Shown here: positions 1 to 9,342 of the stretch, piece by piece
Position numbering within the stretch: the stretch's first letter is position 1
Layout: each line of letters starts with the position of its first letter
Assembly: GCA_020403425.1 (NCBI GenBank)
Contig: JADBXR010000002.1
Coordinates: 744,001-808,000 of the forward strand
DNA length: 64,000 bases
Source: Chitinophagaceae bacterium
Lineage (GTDB): Bacteria > Bacteroidota > Bacteroidia > Chitinophagales > Chitinophagaceae
Reading direction: 5' to 3'
Position numbers and translations under genes: made by a program
Notes under the pieces: generated by a model
Told to the model about the DNA's origin: nothing
Database searches by the model: none
What the model saw: the letters and a program-made list of their open reading frames with translations, nothing else

Positions 1-546
1 TGCCTGCAGGTTCTGCCTGAATGCGGTTTTACCGGATAATTCCTTTACACAAGCCTGATAGTCGATGATCTGTTGTGGGGACAGCAGAGGATCCGTAATG
101 GCCTTGGCCAGTTGTTTTCTACCGGAGATACTGCCGGTTCTGTTTAGGTGATGATACAAAGAATGTTTACCTAATACATTCAGATCTGTCACAAATCCTG
201 GTACTATCTGTGTAGTACCACCATCTTCGAAACAGGAACTCCCTCCTTTCAGTACTGTGATCTCATTGTCATTGATCAGGATCAGTTTCTCTGCAAAACC
301 GATCTTCTGTTTCAGAATCCCTGCCCGCGAAACCCAATACAGGAAAATAATGAAACCTCCTATGGAATACAACAATGCATTCCCCGAGAATCGTTCACGG
401 AATGCGACATACAGAAACCAGCCGAAGAGGACGAAAAACACCAAACGCAACAGACTATTCAACAATAGCCGCCGACCCAATGTCTCTTTCTGTGAACGGA
501 ATTCATTGGCCCTTTGCTGGTATACATTCAAAACTGCTTCATTCAT
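1..546 (-). CDS. MutS-related membrane ATPase, N-terminal part (cut by window edge)
   Basis: Only the first 182 codons are visible; the rest lies beyond base 1. I read it directly from the minus strand: start MNEAVLNVYQQRANEF, then two hydrophobic spans at about residues 28-45 and 52-68, then a soluble part with SLYHHLNRTGSISGRKQLA and LLSPQQIIDYQACVKELS. That wording matches the connector/lever region of the MutS-like proteins with N-terminal membrane spans that are common in Bacteroidota (known family, recalled). The ATPase domain is not in the window. The start codon overlaps the galK stop as ATGA (543-546), so translation is probably coupled. The role of these membrane MutS homologues is not established; classical mismatch repair is unlikely. 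Confidence 0.72.
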   Translation of the reverse strand, partial: MNEAVLNVYQQRANEFRSQKETLGRRLLLNSLLRLVFFVLFGWFLYVAFRERFSGNALLYSIGGFIIFLYWVSRAGILKQKIGFAEKLILINDNEITVLKGGSSCFEDGGTTQIVPGFVTDLNVLGKHSLYHHLNRTGSISGRKQLAKAITDPLLSPQQIIDYQACVKELSGKTAFRQNLQA

Positions 547-1712
547 ATGTTTACCAGTGTAGTTCCTTCATCAATATTGACAATATAGGTCTTCAGTTCC
601 TTGCCGAATTTTTCTTTGTAGTCTTTTTCTACGATCGCTACCAATCCAGGTATCACATCCTGTTGTACTATATTGATGGTACATCCGCCGAATCCGCCTC
701 CCATCATACGTGCGCCAGGTACTTCCGGCCGGTTTCGTACCATATCTACCAGTGCATCGGCCTCAGGGCAGCTTACTTGATACAGCTGGCTCAGGCCATC
801 ATGTGTAGCGAACATTTTTTTGCCGAATGCAACGAGATCATTGTTCACCAGGTCATCACAGGCTTCCTGTAAACGGGATATCTCTTCTACCACATATTTG
901 CATCGCTTGTATACAACAGGGTCTCCCGCCTGCAAACATTCATTCACCATGGAGATATCTGCATCCCTCAATGAACGTACCTGGGGGTAAGCTTTTTGTA
1001 TCGTACGGATACCCTCCTCACATTCCTGCCTGCGCAGATTGTATTCAGATGAAGCCAGCGAATGTTTTACACCTGTATCGAACAATACGATCTTGTATGT
1101 TTCGGTAGAGAAGGGCATGTAAGCATATTCCAGCGAACGGCAGTCGAGCCGGATCACCTGCCCTTTTTTACCAAACACACTGGCAAAGGGGTCCATGATA
1201 CCGCACTGCAGTCCCACAAATTCATTCTCTGCCTTCTGTGCCAGTTGCACCATATTCCGTTTTTCCAACCCTAACTGGAAAAGTTCGTTCAGCGCAAACA
1301 CAGTGGCACACTCCAAAGCAGCAGAGGAAGAAAGTCCTGCTCCCAAAGGAACATCACCCAGGATCGCAGCAGAAAAGCCTGCTAGCTTATGGCCTGCTTT
1401 CTGCAACTGCTGCACCACGCCAAGAATATAAACGGGCCAGTGTTGTCCTGAAACATGTACGTCTGAGAGCGATCCTTCATAAGTACGATCAAGATCTGCT
1501 GCATAGAGATGTATGCGGCCGTCGTCCCTTTTTCCAATAGCCACATAGATAGCTTTATCAATGGCAGCAGGTAATACGAACCCCATATTATAATCGGTAT
1601 GCTCCCCTATCAGGTTGATCCTGCCCGGCGATCGAACAATACAGGCGGGTGTTCCAAATCGCTGTTGATATATTTCCCTAATGCGGGAAGAGATCGGAAG
1701 ATTGTTTTCCAT
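543..1712 (-). CDS. galK: galactokinase GalK
   Basis: Phosphorylates galactose to galactose-1-phosphate with ATP, the first step of the Leloir pathway, in the cytoplasm. The 389-residue length is normal. Galactokinase signature GRINLIGEHTDYN lies at residues 30-42, the GHMP ATP-binding loop PLGAGLSSSAALE at about 122-134, the catalytic Asp in CGIMDP near 174, and the third GHMP motif GARMMGGGFGG near 335-345. It starts at an ATG and ends 4 bases into the following MutS-like gene. No galT, galE or galM is visible next to it, so the pathway partners must lie elsewhere. Confidence 0.96.
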   Translation of the reverse strand: MENNLPISSRIREIYQQRFGTPACIVRSPGRINLIGEHTDYNMGFVLPAAIDKAIYVAIGKRDDGRIHLYAADLDRTYEGSLSDVHVSGQHWPVYILGVVQQLQKAGHKLAGFSAAILGDVPLGAGLSSSAALECATVFALNELFQLGLEKRNMVQLAQKAENEFVGLQCGIMDPFASVFGKKGQVIRLDCRSLEYAYMPFSTETYKIVLFDTGVKHSLASSEYNLRRQECEEGIRTIQKAYPQVRSLRDADISMVNECLQAGDPVVYKRCKYVVEEISRLQEACDDLVNNDLVAFGKKMFATHDGLSQLYQVSCPEADALVDMVRNRPEVPGARMMGGGFGGCTINIVQQDVIPGLVAIVEKDYKEKFGKELKTYIVNIDEGTTLVNI

Positions 1713-1748
1713 GTTTGCTTTTACTTAAACTATTGAATCAGATATCTA

Positions 1749-3149
1749 TCAGAGAGAGGTCTCATAATGCATTTCGGGGATAATTACATCTTTGAAGCCC
1801 TTACGCACCAACCTTCGTGCAAAATCCTGCTGAACATCATACTCACCATGCACCAGAAAGAGCGTCCTTACCAGCGCGGGATCCTGGCATGCAAGAAACT
1901 GACAAAGGTCGTCATAATCGCCATGAGCACTCATGCTGCGCATTTGTCCCACTTCAGCGATTACAGGGAACATTTCTCCAAAGATCTTCACTTCTTTGAC
2001 TCCCGCCATCAAACGGCCACCCAATGAATGGGGTTCGCAATAACCGACCATCAGTATGGTATTCTTTGCATCATGTATATTATTCATGATATGATGCTTC
2101 ACCCTTCCCGCATCAGCCATTCCACTGGCTGATATAATGACACAGGGTTGTGGCAGGTTATTTAGGTTCTTGCTTTCGTCTACCGTCTTGATAAAATTCA
2201 GCCCCTTGAAATCAAAAGGATCATTATCAGACTGCATGATACGTTTTATGCGTTTATTGAAATACTGCGGATAATTCTTCACTACCGCGGTGGCTTCCCT
2301 GCTTAATGGGCTGTCTACATAATAGGGTACGGATGGCAGGCGATTCTCCACTTCCAGCTGGTTCAGCGCATAGAGGATCTCCTGTGTGCGTCCTACACTG
2401 AATGCCGGTATGATCAGTTTCCCTTTTTTCTCTATACAGGTCTTGTACACCCAATCGTACAGCGTATCCACAGTGCCATGCACTTCATCATGTAGTTTAT
2501 TGCCGTAAGTACTTTCCAGTATGATATAATCAGCTTGCGGAAAAATATCGGGCGATCGTAGAATGGCATCATTATAACGCCCCACATCACCACTGAAGCT
2601 GATGCAGGTGGTCTCTCCTTTTTCTGTGATACGGAGATGAACCGCCGCACTTCCGATGATATGTCCAGCATCGGTGAACATCACTTCAATACTTTCATCA
2701 ATATGGGTCCACAGGTTATAGTTGATCGTTTTGAACTGTTCGAACGCTTTGGCAGCGTCTTCAAGGTCGTACATCGGTTCGTAAGGGGGCAGCCCCTGTT
2801 TGGCCCTTCTTTTATTGATGAAACGGGTATCATCCCTCTGTATCTGTGCCGAGTCTTCCAGTAAGATGCCCGCCAGTTCCTTAGTGGCAGGTGTAGCATA
2901 GATCGGGCCCTTATAGCCATGTTTTACCACATGGGGTACCTGGCCGCAATGGTCTATATGTGCATGCGACAGGATCAGGTAATCCACTGTAGCAGGGTCA
3001 AAACCAAAATCCTCATTCATCGATGCCGTGTCTTTCCCCAATCCCTGGAAAAGTCCGCAATCCAACAATAATTTTTTTCCGTTTCTAAGTGTGACCAGGT
3101 GTTTTGAACCGGTAACGGTTCTGGCAGCCCCGTGAAATGCGATTTTCAT
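1749..3149 (-). CDS. metallo-beta-lactamase fold RNA-processing-type hydrolase (beta-CASP)
   Basis: A 466-residue protein of the MBL/beta-CASP family, the group that contains CPSF73 and bacterial RNA nucleases. The metal-binding HAHIDH motif is at residues 62-67. Further metal ligands are in FTDAGHIIGSA and FSGDVGR. The beta-CASP part carries VPYYVDSPLS and VIISASGMADAGR, and a C-terminal HGEYDV motif is present. The open frame extends upstream to 3290, but I chose the ATG at 3147-3149. There AGGAGG lies 4 bases upstream and the protein begins MKIAFHGAARTVTGS, the usual N terminus of this family. Predicted role: endo- or exonuclease on RNA; the substrate is unknown. Confidence 0.88.
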   Translation of the reverse strand: MKIAFHGAARTVTGSKHLVTLRNGKKLLLDCGLFQGLGKDTASMNEDFGFDPATVDYLILSHAHIDHCGQVPHVVKHGYKGPIYATPATKELAGILLEDSAQIQRDDTRFINKRRAKQGLPPYEPMYDLEDAAKAFEQFKTINYNLWTHIDESIEVMFTDAGHIIGSAAVHLRITEKGETTCISFSGDVGRYNDAILRSPDIFPQADYIILESTYGNKLHDEVHGTVDTLYDWVYKTCIEKKGKLIIPAFSVGRTQEILYALNQLEVENRLPSVPYYVDSPLSREATAVVKNYPQYFNKRIKRIMQSDNDPFDFKGLNFIKTVDESKNLNNLPQPCVIISASGMADAGRVKHHIMNNIHDAKNTILMVGYCEPHSLGGRLMAGVKEVKIFGEMFPVIAEVGQMRSMSAHGDYDDLCQFLACQDPALVRTLFLVHGEYDVQQDFARRLVRKGFKDVIIPEMHYETSL

Positions 3150-3222
3150 AACCCCTCCTATCCTGAAGGAAGAACAATCCTGTTCTTGCCTACAGCATTT
3201 AAAAAATGATGAAATGCACGCT

Positions 3223-3714
3223 TTACGAACGTGCTTTTGCTTTAAAACTCCAGCTAACCAGGAACTCCGATACCTGTTCGCCCACCTCATTGGTCCCTAT
3301 CGATCTGCAGGTGATCGTTCGTCCCTCACCGGTTGCGATCGCTTGTTCCACTTCCCGCTCAATAGCATCGCCATCGGTGCAGGTGAATGCGATCAGACCT
3401 GTTGCTTTCTTAAAAAACTTAGCCTCCAATCCTATCACCAGCATACTTACAGCAGGGCTTCTCTGGTACACCTGGCCTGATGCCAGCAAACCCGTACTCA
3501 TTTCCGCGGCCATGGCCTGCACAGCAAAATACATGGACCGGAAAGGATTCTGGGTAAACCAATTATAGCGGACAGTGATGACTGCAGCTTTTTCGTTGAA
3601 AGATCTGATACGAAGACCGGCAAAATAAGCCGATGGAAGTTTCTTCAGCATGAACAGCCGGAACTTAACCGGATGGGTGATCTGTTTTTGAAAAGACGAA
3701 AATCCCGGGTTCAT
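3223..3714 (-). CDS. DUF4442 hotdog-fold protein (thioesterase-like)
   Basis: A 163-residue protein whose layout matches DUF4442: an N-terminal helix (KLPSAYFAGLRIRSFNEKAAVITVRY), then TQNPFRSMYFAVQAMAAEMSTGLLA, which corresponds to the central hotdog helix, and C-terminal strands. Hotdog folds of this type are related to PaaI-like acyl-CoA thioesterases, but the substrate is unknown for this group. It lies between the MlaE-type permease and the MBL gene on the same strand with gaps of roughly 70-100 bases. It may therefore be co-transcribed with the lipid transport gene, which would fit a role in acyl-chain metabolism (inference). Confidence 0.8.
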   Translation of the reverse strand: MNPGFSSFQKQITHPVKFRLFMLKKLPSAYFAGLRIRSFNEKAAVITVRYNWFTQNPFRSMYFAVQAMAAEMSTGLLASGQVYQRSPAVSMLVIGLEAKFFKKATGLIAFTCTDGDAIEREVEQAIATGEGRTITCRSIGTNEVGEQVSEFLVSWSFKAKARS

Positions 3715-3813
3715 ACACTGTGTACTAGGTAAAGAAATGGTATGGCAAAATGATGCCCTTTATTACCTTAAAAGTAACAAGTAGTGGCTTGAGTAAAAAA
3801 TTTAATACGGGAT

Positions 3814-4551
3814 CTACAACAGCAATGCAGCCAGTGCATAATCGGCCAGCAGTATCAGGATACAGCTCACTACCACAGCGCTGGTGCTGGCCCTTCCGAT
3901 CTCCAGGGAACCACCTTTCACATTATAACCGAAATAAGCGGGTATGCTGCTGAGGATGAACGCAAACGTATAAGATTTGTAGAGTGCAAAATTGATGTTA
4001 TACAGGTTCAGGTTCTGACGAAGGCCGATATCGTAAATATCTGTGGCCAGGATACCCGATAAGGAACCCGCAAAACGCCCCCCCCAGATACCCAGCACGG
4101 CAGAAATGATGATCAAACAAGGTATCACCACCAGCGATCCCAGTATTTTTGGAAAGATCAGATAACTCTTGGTATTGATGCCCATGATCTCCAGTGCATC
4201 GATCTGTTCGCTGATCCGCATGTTCCCCAGTTCACTGGCGATCTTACTGCCTACCACACCCGCCAACACGATGCTTACCACCGTAGGAGACAGCTCCAGG
4301 ATCATACTATCCCGCACGATCTGTGCAATGGTCGATTGCGGCACCAGTGGACTCACCAGCTGGTAAGCGGTCTGTATGGTGGTTACCGCACCCAGGAACA
4401 GGGAAATGATCACCACGATCGGTAACGCCCCCACGCCGATCTCCACACACTGATGCATGAACTCTTTCCAGTACATACGCCAATTCTCGGGCTTGGTGAA
4501 CATCCCCTTTAACATGAGAAGATAAGTACCGAAATGTGTGAAAAACGACAT
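3814..4551 (-). CDS. MlaE-family ABC transporter permease (phospholipid transport)
   Basis: A 245-residue inner-membrane permease with about five to six hydrophobic segments. The family hallmark region ELSPTVVSIVLAGVVGSKIASELGNMRISEQIDALEIMGINTKSYLIFPKILGS is intact in the middle of the protein. MlaE pairs with an MlaF ATPase and an MCE-domain substrate-binding protein to move phospholipids between the two membranes. The likely ATPase lies about 13.5 kb away at 18003-18788 on the other strand, and no MCE protein is visible here. It is 58 bases downstream of maeB on the same strand. Confidence 0.9.
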   Translation of the reverse strand: MSFFTHFGTYLLMLKGMFTKPENWRMYWKEFMHQCVEIGVGALPIVVIISLFLGAVTTIQTAYQLVSPLVPQSTIAQIVRDSMILELSPTVVSIVLAGVVGSKIASELGNMRISEQIDALEIMGINTKSYLIFPKILGSLVVIPCLIIISAVLGIWGGRFAGSLSGILATDIYDIGLRQNLNLYNINFALYKSYTFAFILSSIPAYFGYNVKGGSLEIGRASTSAVVVSCILILLADYALAALLL

Positions 4552-4609
4552 CTTGTTGAGTTAATAATTAAAAATGAATCCTTGAAAATGGAAGTCCATC
4601 GACTGGATC

Positions 4610-6952
4610 TTATTTTTTACGCTTCTTCAGGCGCTTCCACCATCCGCTTCGCTGAACCACTTCATCGGTATTGATACGGCATTTCAGTTGCGCATCCACC
4701 ACCGCTACCAATGCCATATTGATGATGCTACGCACTGTACTGCCCAATTGCAGTACGTGTACCGGTTTTTTCAATCCCAGCAATATCGGACCGATCGCGT
4801 CGGCACCACCTACTTCTTTCAGCAGGTTATATGTTACGTTACCAGATGTCAGGTTGGGGAACATAAGCACATTCACATCTTCATCCACCAACTCGCTGAA
4901 TGGATAATTATCACGCAATATCTCCTTATTGAAGGCCAGGCTTCCCTGCATCTCGCCATCAACGATGAGCGATGGGTTCCGTTGTTTCAATATTCGGGTA
5001 GCTTCTGCCACCAGTTTAGCCTCCCGCGAATCACTGCTTCCAAAATTGCTGTAACTCAACATGGCGATCCTCGGTACCAGGTTAAAGTTGCGCACTTCCT
5101 TGGCCACCATCATGGTAATATCTGCCAGTTCTTCTGCCGTTGGATTGAAATTGACCGTGGTATCTGCCAGGAACAACGGTCCTTTTTTGGTAAGCAGCAG
5201 ATACATGCCTGCTATCTTCTTCACACCTTCTTCCGTTCCGATGATCTGTAAGGCCGGTCGGATCGCTTCCGCATAGTTTTTGGTCAGGCCAGACAACATC
5301 GCATCCGCATCTCCGGTTTCCACCATCATACAACCGAAATGGTTTCGGTCCTTCATGATCTTCAGGCTCTCATATTTGTTCACACCTTTGCGGTGACGTT
5401 TCTGGAAGAATAACTCACTGTAGAACTCACGCTTCGCTTCCATCTCATCACTTCTCGGGTCTATGATCGGGATATCCGTAAGATCGATATTGTTCTCTTC
5501 TGCAATACGGTTGATCTTAACAGGATCACCCAACAGTATAGGGTAAGCGATACCATCATCATACAGGATACTGGCCGCTTTCAGGATCTTCTGGTTATCC
5601 GCCTCGGCAAATACCAGTCGCTTGGGATCTCTTCTCGCTTTGTTTCCGATCACACGGATTAGTTGGTTATCCAATCCAAGGCGTTTATTCAGTTCCAAGG
5701 TATAGGCCTCCCAATTCGGAATATCTTTCTGCGCCACACCGGTCTCCACCGCAGCTTTTGCCACTGCGGGTGCCACGGTCGCCAGCAATCTGGGATCAAG
5801 CGGTTTGGGAATGATGTACTCGGGGCCGAACGACATATTGTGCTGGTTATAAGCCATGTTCACAATATCCGGCACGGGTGATTTGGCCAGGTCTGCCAAC
5901 GCGCGAACCGCCGCCAGTTTCATAGCTTCATTGATCTGCCTGGCACGCACATCCAAAGCACCCCGGAAAATGTACGGGAAACCCAATACATTATTCACCT
6001 GGTTCGGATAATCGGTCCGGCCGGTAGCCATGATAATATCTTTCCGTACCGCCGTTGCGTCTTCATAAGTGATCTCGGGGTCAGGATTGGCCATGGCAAA
6101 TACGATCGGGTTTTTGGCCATGCTCTTGACCATGTCCTGCGTAACCACATTACCTACACTCAGGCCCAGGAACACATCTGCATCTTTCATGGCAGTAGCC
6201 AGGGTCCAGTCACTTTTCTTTACAGCAAATTTCTCCCTGATCGGGCCCAGGTCTTTCCTGCCCTCGTGTAACACCCCATCTTTATCGAACAGGATAAAAT
6301 TCTCATAACGTGCACCCAGCGCAACGTACAACTGTATACAGGCCATGGCCGCCGCACCAGCACCATTGATCACGAATTTCACCTTCTCGATCTTCTTCTT
6401 CTGTAATTCCAGTGCATTCAGTAGTGCAGCACTGCTAATGATCGCTGTACCATGCTGATCATCATGCATTACCGGGATATTCATTTGCTTTCTCAGCTCC
6501 TGTTCAATGTAAAAACATTCAGGTGCTTTGATGTCTTCCAGGTTAATACCACCAAAAGTGGGCTCCAGGGATTTTACGATCTGAACAAATTTCTCCGGGT
6601 CCTTTTCATTGATCTCTATATCGAACACATCTATATCGGCGAATATCTTGAACAATACACCTTTTCCCTCCATCACGGGTTTACTGGCTTCAGGGCCAAT
6701 ATCACCCAGACCCAGTACCGCCGTTCCATTACTGATCACCGCCACCAGGTTACCCTTGGCAGTATATTTATACACTTCTTCGGTATTGGATGCGATCTCT
6801 TTACAGGGCTCAGCCACACCCGGACTATACGCCAGCGAAAGGTCTCTTTGTGTTTTGGCTTCTTTGGTGGGTACTACTTCAATTTTTCCAGGGCGTCCGC
6901 TGGCATGGTATTCCAGGGCCTGCTCCCGTCGAAGATCTGTATGTTTGGCCAT
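4610..6952 (-). CDS. maeB: NADP-dependent malic enzyme with phosphotransacetylase-like C-terminal domain
   Basis: 780 residues, the typical size of MaeB-type malic enzymes. The N-terminal half is malic enzyme: [12 protein letters not shown], the substrate and NAD(P) regions including [17 protein letters not shown] (nucleotide-binding GxGxxA) and MANPDPEI. From about residue 430 onward it is phosphate-acetyl/butyryl-transferase-like ([36 protein letters not shown]). In related enzymes that domain has lost catalysis and mediates allosteric control by acetyl-CoA. The reaction is oxidative decarboxylation of malate to pyruvate with NADP+. It is the first gene of a minus-strand run that continues into the MlaE gene. 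Confidence 0.95.
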   Translation of the reverse strand: MAKHTDLRREQALEYHASGRPGKIEVVPTKEAKTQRDLSLAYSPGVAEPCKEIASNTEEVYKYTAKGNLVAVISNGTAVLGLGDIGPEASKPVMEGKGVLFKIFADIDVFDIEINEKDPEKFVQIVKSLEPTFGGINLEDIKAPECFYIEQELRKQMNIPVMHDDQHGTAIISSAALLNALELQKKKIEKVKFVINGAGAAAMACIQLYVALGARYENFILFDKDGVLHEGRKDLGPIREKFAVKKSDWTLATAMKDADVFLGLSVGNVVTQDMVKSMAKNPIVFAMANPDPEITYEDATAVRKDIIMATGRTDYPNQVNNVLGFPYIFRGALDVRARQINEAMKLAAVRALADLAKSPVPDIVNMAYNQHNMSFGPEYIIPKPLDPRLLATVAPAVAKAAVETGVAQKDIPNWEAYTLELNKRLGLDNQLIRVIGNKARRDPKRLVFAEADNQKILKAASILYDDGIAYPILLGDPVKINRIAEENNIDLTDIPIIDPRSDEMEAKREFYSELFFQKRHRKGVNKYESLKIMKDRNHFGCMMVETGDADAMLSGLTKNYAEAIRPALQIIGTEEGVKKIAGMYLLLTKKGPLFLADTTVNFNPTAEELADITMMVAKEVRNFNLVPRIAMLSYSNFGSSDSREAKLVAEATRILKQRNPSLIVDGEMQGSLAFNKEILRDNYPFSELVDEDVNVLMFPNLTSGNVTYNLLKEVGGADAIGPILLGLKKPVHVLQLGSTVRSIINMALVAVVDAQLKCRINTDEVVQRSGWWKRLKKRKK

Positions 6953-7094
6953 ATGTTTTTTTTAGGTTACCGGCAACACAACCCGGGTCGACTCCTGTTG
7001 TGTCACTCACTTGTACTGCCAGCCCGTTACTGAACCGGACAGCCTTCATGGACTGCAAAAATACAATATATTGAATGGAAAGAAGATAAGCAAT

Positions 7095-7622
7095 TTATGG
7101 CCTGAAACCGATCCTTTCCCGTTCCTCCCAGTTGTTTTGCTCCTGCTTTTCGTCAAGCAGGTTTTCAATCGCATCATATATCTGGGCAAGTTGCTCGTTG
7201 TGATTCGAAACAGACTCCTTGATCGCATGAACCTGCTCTGCCAATTCGTTATACTGAAAAAGGAACCTGCGCATATTTATGAATGCACGCATAATAGAAA
7301 TACGCATATCAATCGCCGTATCAGAATGAAGCACCCCGCTTAACATAGCGATCCCTTGCTCCGTAAATGCAAAGGGCAGGTATTTTGAATGGGCTCCACG
7401 CCTCCCGATCTTTAAGGTCGCAAATTGCGACCTTAAAGATTTGTATTCATTTTCAGTGAGTTCATACATGAAATCGGGAGGAAATCGGCGAATATTTCTG
7501 CGGACAGCTTCTTTTAAACGTCGGGGCTCTACCTGATACAGGTTGGCCAGGTCAAAGTCCATCATCACTCTATGGCCCCTTACCAAGAAGATCTTCTGCT
7601 GGATCAGCTCAATATCCATCAC
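7095..7622 (-). CDS. ORF6N domain protein (phage antirepressor-like)
   Basis: 175 residues. Residues about 5-90 form an ORF6N domain: IQQKIFLVRGHRVMMDFDLANLYQVEPRRLKEAVRRN, RFPPDFMYELT, SLRSQFATLK, YLPFAFTEQGIAMLSGVL. The C-terminal half (about 110-165) is helical and probably coiled coil. ORF6N domains come from phage antirepressors (KilA-N relatives) and are spread through Bacteroidota chromosomes as solitary genes; they are assumed to bind DNA. No other phage genes flank it, so it looks like a domesticated or recently inserted orphan. A 33-base palindrome lies inside its coding sequence (see 7408-7440). The ATG at 7620-7622 is followed directly by a second ATG, so the exact start is uncertain by one codon. 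Confidence 0.88.
   Translation of the reverse strand: MMDIELIQQKIFLVRGHRVMMDFDLANLYQVEPRRLKEAVRRNIRRFPPDFMYELTENEYKSLRSQFATLKIGRRGAHSKYLPFAFTEQGIAMLSGVLHSDTAIDMRISIMRAFINMRRFLFQYNELAEQVHAIKESVSNHNEQLAQIYDAIENLLDEKQEQNNWEERERIGFRP
7408..7440. repeat. 33-bp perfect odd palindrome inside the ORF6N gene
   Basis: The two 16-base arms (ATCTTTAAGGTCGCAA and its exact complement) flank a single central base at 7424. The segment encodes KSLRSQFATLKI of the ORF6N domain. Dyads of this length are unlikely by chance in coding DNA. It could be an operator for the protein itself, a recombination site, or a hairpin in the mRNA. Confidence 0.9.
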
Positions 7623-7692
7623 ATGGTTGCTTTCGCCAAAAATAGCAAGCGCCGAGAAAGAATGACTACGTATTAATACGCAGTTTCAACTG

Positions 7693-8874
7693 CTATAAAA
7701 CGGTAGCTGCGCCCAGCCAGGCCATCATGCCCATACCGGTCTCGATGGCCCGCTCATCTATGTCGAACTGGGGCGTATGTACATTGTGAATGATACCCTT
7801 AGCTTCATTCCTGACACCCAGGCGGTAAAAACAACCCGGTATCACCTGTGTATAAAATCCAAAGTCTTCCGCCCCCATCCGGATCTCTGTTTCTTCCACC
7901 TGTTCCTTTCCCATATAAGCTTCTGCCAGCTGCCAGCCTTTCCCTGTAAGCACGGGATCATTGTCAACAGTGGGATAGCCTATATCAATATGCAGATCGA
8001 TCTCGGCGCCTGTAGCTTCGGCAACACCTTTTACCTGGTTGCGGATCAGCTCATGGGCCCTGGAACGCCAGGTCTCATCCATGGCACGGAAAGTACCCAT
8101 CAGTTTTACCTCGCTGGGGATCACATTCGTGGTATGTCCGCCCTGTATGGAGCAGATAGATAATACGGACGGGGAAAGCGGGTTATTGTTCCTGGATATG
8201 ATCTGTTGCAGGCTTTGTATCAGTTGCGCCGCCACGAGGATCGTATCCACAGTTACATGCGGTGCCGCGGCATGGCCGCCTTTGCCTTTCACGGTAATAT
8301 ATAATTCATCGGCACTGGCCATCACCCGGCCTTTCCGGAAACTCAGTTTACCCAGATCCAGGCCCGGATGTACGTGCAATCCAAAGATACCCTGTGGTCT
8401 GGGGTTTTCCAGCACACCCTCCCTGATCATATAACTGGCTCCTCCGGGGTTTCTTTCTTCACCGGGCTGAAACAGGAGTTTAATGGTGCCCTCCCATTCA
8501 TGTTTCAGTTCCTGCAGGATCTTGGCCGCACCCAGCAAGATGGTCGTGTGCACATCATGTCCGCAGGCATGCATGACACCGGGATTCTTTGATTTATAAG
8601 CTACCTCATTCTCTTCTACGATCGGCAACGCATCCATATCGGCCCGCAGGGCGATCACCCGGCTATCCGGGTTCTTTCCGGAAATGATACCCAGCACACC
8701 GGTGGTCGCCTTCACTTCAAAGGGTATCCCGAAGGAACGCAGTTTCTCCTGCACGAACTTACTGGTCTCAAATTCCTGGTAACTTAGTTCCGGATGGGCA
8801 TGCAGGTGTTGCCGTACGGCAATAAACTCCGCTGCATACTGCCTGGCCAATTCTTGTATTCTCTGTTGTAACAT
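7693..8874 (-). CDS. M20 family amidohydrolase (N-acyl-amino-acid type metallopeptidase)
   Basis: A 393-residue cytoplasmic zinc hydrolase of peptidase family M20D (hippurate/indole-acetyl-amino acid hydrolase and N-acetyl-diaminopimelate deacetylase group). Visible motifs are ALRADMDALPI, the metal-binding GVMHACGHDVHTT, FQPGEERNPGGA, and the C-terminal AEDFGFY and HTPQFDIDERAIETG. It also has the small dimerisation domain (GKGGHAAAPHVTVD) about two fifths along. It follows the SPOR gene by 6 bases, so deoC, SPOR and this gene form one operon. The substrate cannot be set from sequence alone. Confidence 0.92.
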   Translation of the reverse strand: MLQQRIQELARQYAAEFIAVRQHLHAHPELSYQEFETSKFVQEKLRSFGIPFEVKATTGVLGIISGKNPDSRVIALRADMDALPIVEENEVAYKSKNPGVMHACGHDVHTTILLGAAKILQELKHEWEGTIKLLFQPGEERNPGGASYMIREGVLENPRPQGIFGLHVHPGLDLGKLSFRKGRVMASADELYITVKGKGGHAAAPHVTVDTILVAAQLIQSLQQIISRNNNPLSPSVLSICSIQGGHTTNVIPSEVKLMGTFRAMDETWRSRAHELIRNQVKGVAEATGAEIDLHIDIGYPTVDNDPVLTGKGWQLAEAYMGKEQVEETEIRMGAEDFGFYTQVIPGCFYRLGVRNEAKGIIHNVHTPQFDIDERAIETGMGMMAWLGAATVL

Positions 8875-8880
8875 CTTCGG

Positions 8881-9336
8881 TTATTGGTTAATGATATCCT
8901 CGTCTTCTTTCAATGTATATTCTACACCGTCTTCTACGATATAAACACCTTGCGGATATATCTTATTCAGTTGTGCCTTGAATTTTTCCGCTTCCTCTTT
9001 TTTCAGGAAGTTACCAATACGCACTTTAAAATTGGGAGATTGAAAAATAACATACACTTTCTGATCGGGAAAACGGGAGAGCAGTTCCGAACGTTTCCTG
9101 AAAGCATCATCCCTCCTGGGCGTGCTTACCACCTGGATACGGTAACCCCGGTACAATCCATTGGGGGTCATCATGGCGCTCCGCTGGTTGGCCTGCATTT
9201 GTTTAACGCTCAGCACATCCAGCCGGGGATCCTTTTTCACCACAACGGTATCGGCAGCATACAGTGAACTGCTGCCAACAGCCGCCCATATCATTATGAT
9301 GATTCTTTGCAGCATATGTACCGTTAAATTACGCAT
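8881..9336 (-). CDS. SPOR domain protein with signal peptide
   Basis: 151 residues. An N-terminal hydrophobic stretch (MLQRIIIMIWAAVGSSSLYA, about residues 8-27) is a signal peptide or membrane anchor. The C-terminal half from about residue 65 is a SPOR domain: YRIQVVSTPRRDDAF, LLSRFPDQKVYVIF, FKVRIGNFLKKEEAEKFKAQL, GVYIVEDGVEY. SPOR domains bind denuded glycan strands of peptidoglycan, often at division sites. It lies 6 bases from deoC and 6 bases from the M20 gene, so the three are probably one transcript; a functional link to deoC is not obvious. Confidence 0.88.
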   Translation of the reverse strand: MRNLTVHMLQRIIIMIWAAVGSSSLYAADTVVVKKDPRLDVLSVKQMQANQRSAMMTPNGLYRGYRIQVVSTPRRDDAFRKRSELLSRFPDQKVYVIFQSPNFKVRIGNFLKKEEAEKFKAQLNKIYPQGVYIVEDGVEYTLKEDEDIINQ

Positions 9337-9342
9337 TCCTGT

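Noticed and set aside
3150..3290. Upstream extension of the MBL gene by 47 codons
   Set aside because: A strong SD and the family-typical N terminus point to the ATG at 3149; the extension overlaps the end of the preceding DUF4442 gene.
7095..7622. Prophage around the ORF6N gene
   Set aside because: Both flanks are ordinary metabolic genes and no integrase, attachment repeat or structural phage gene was found.
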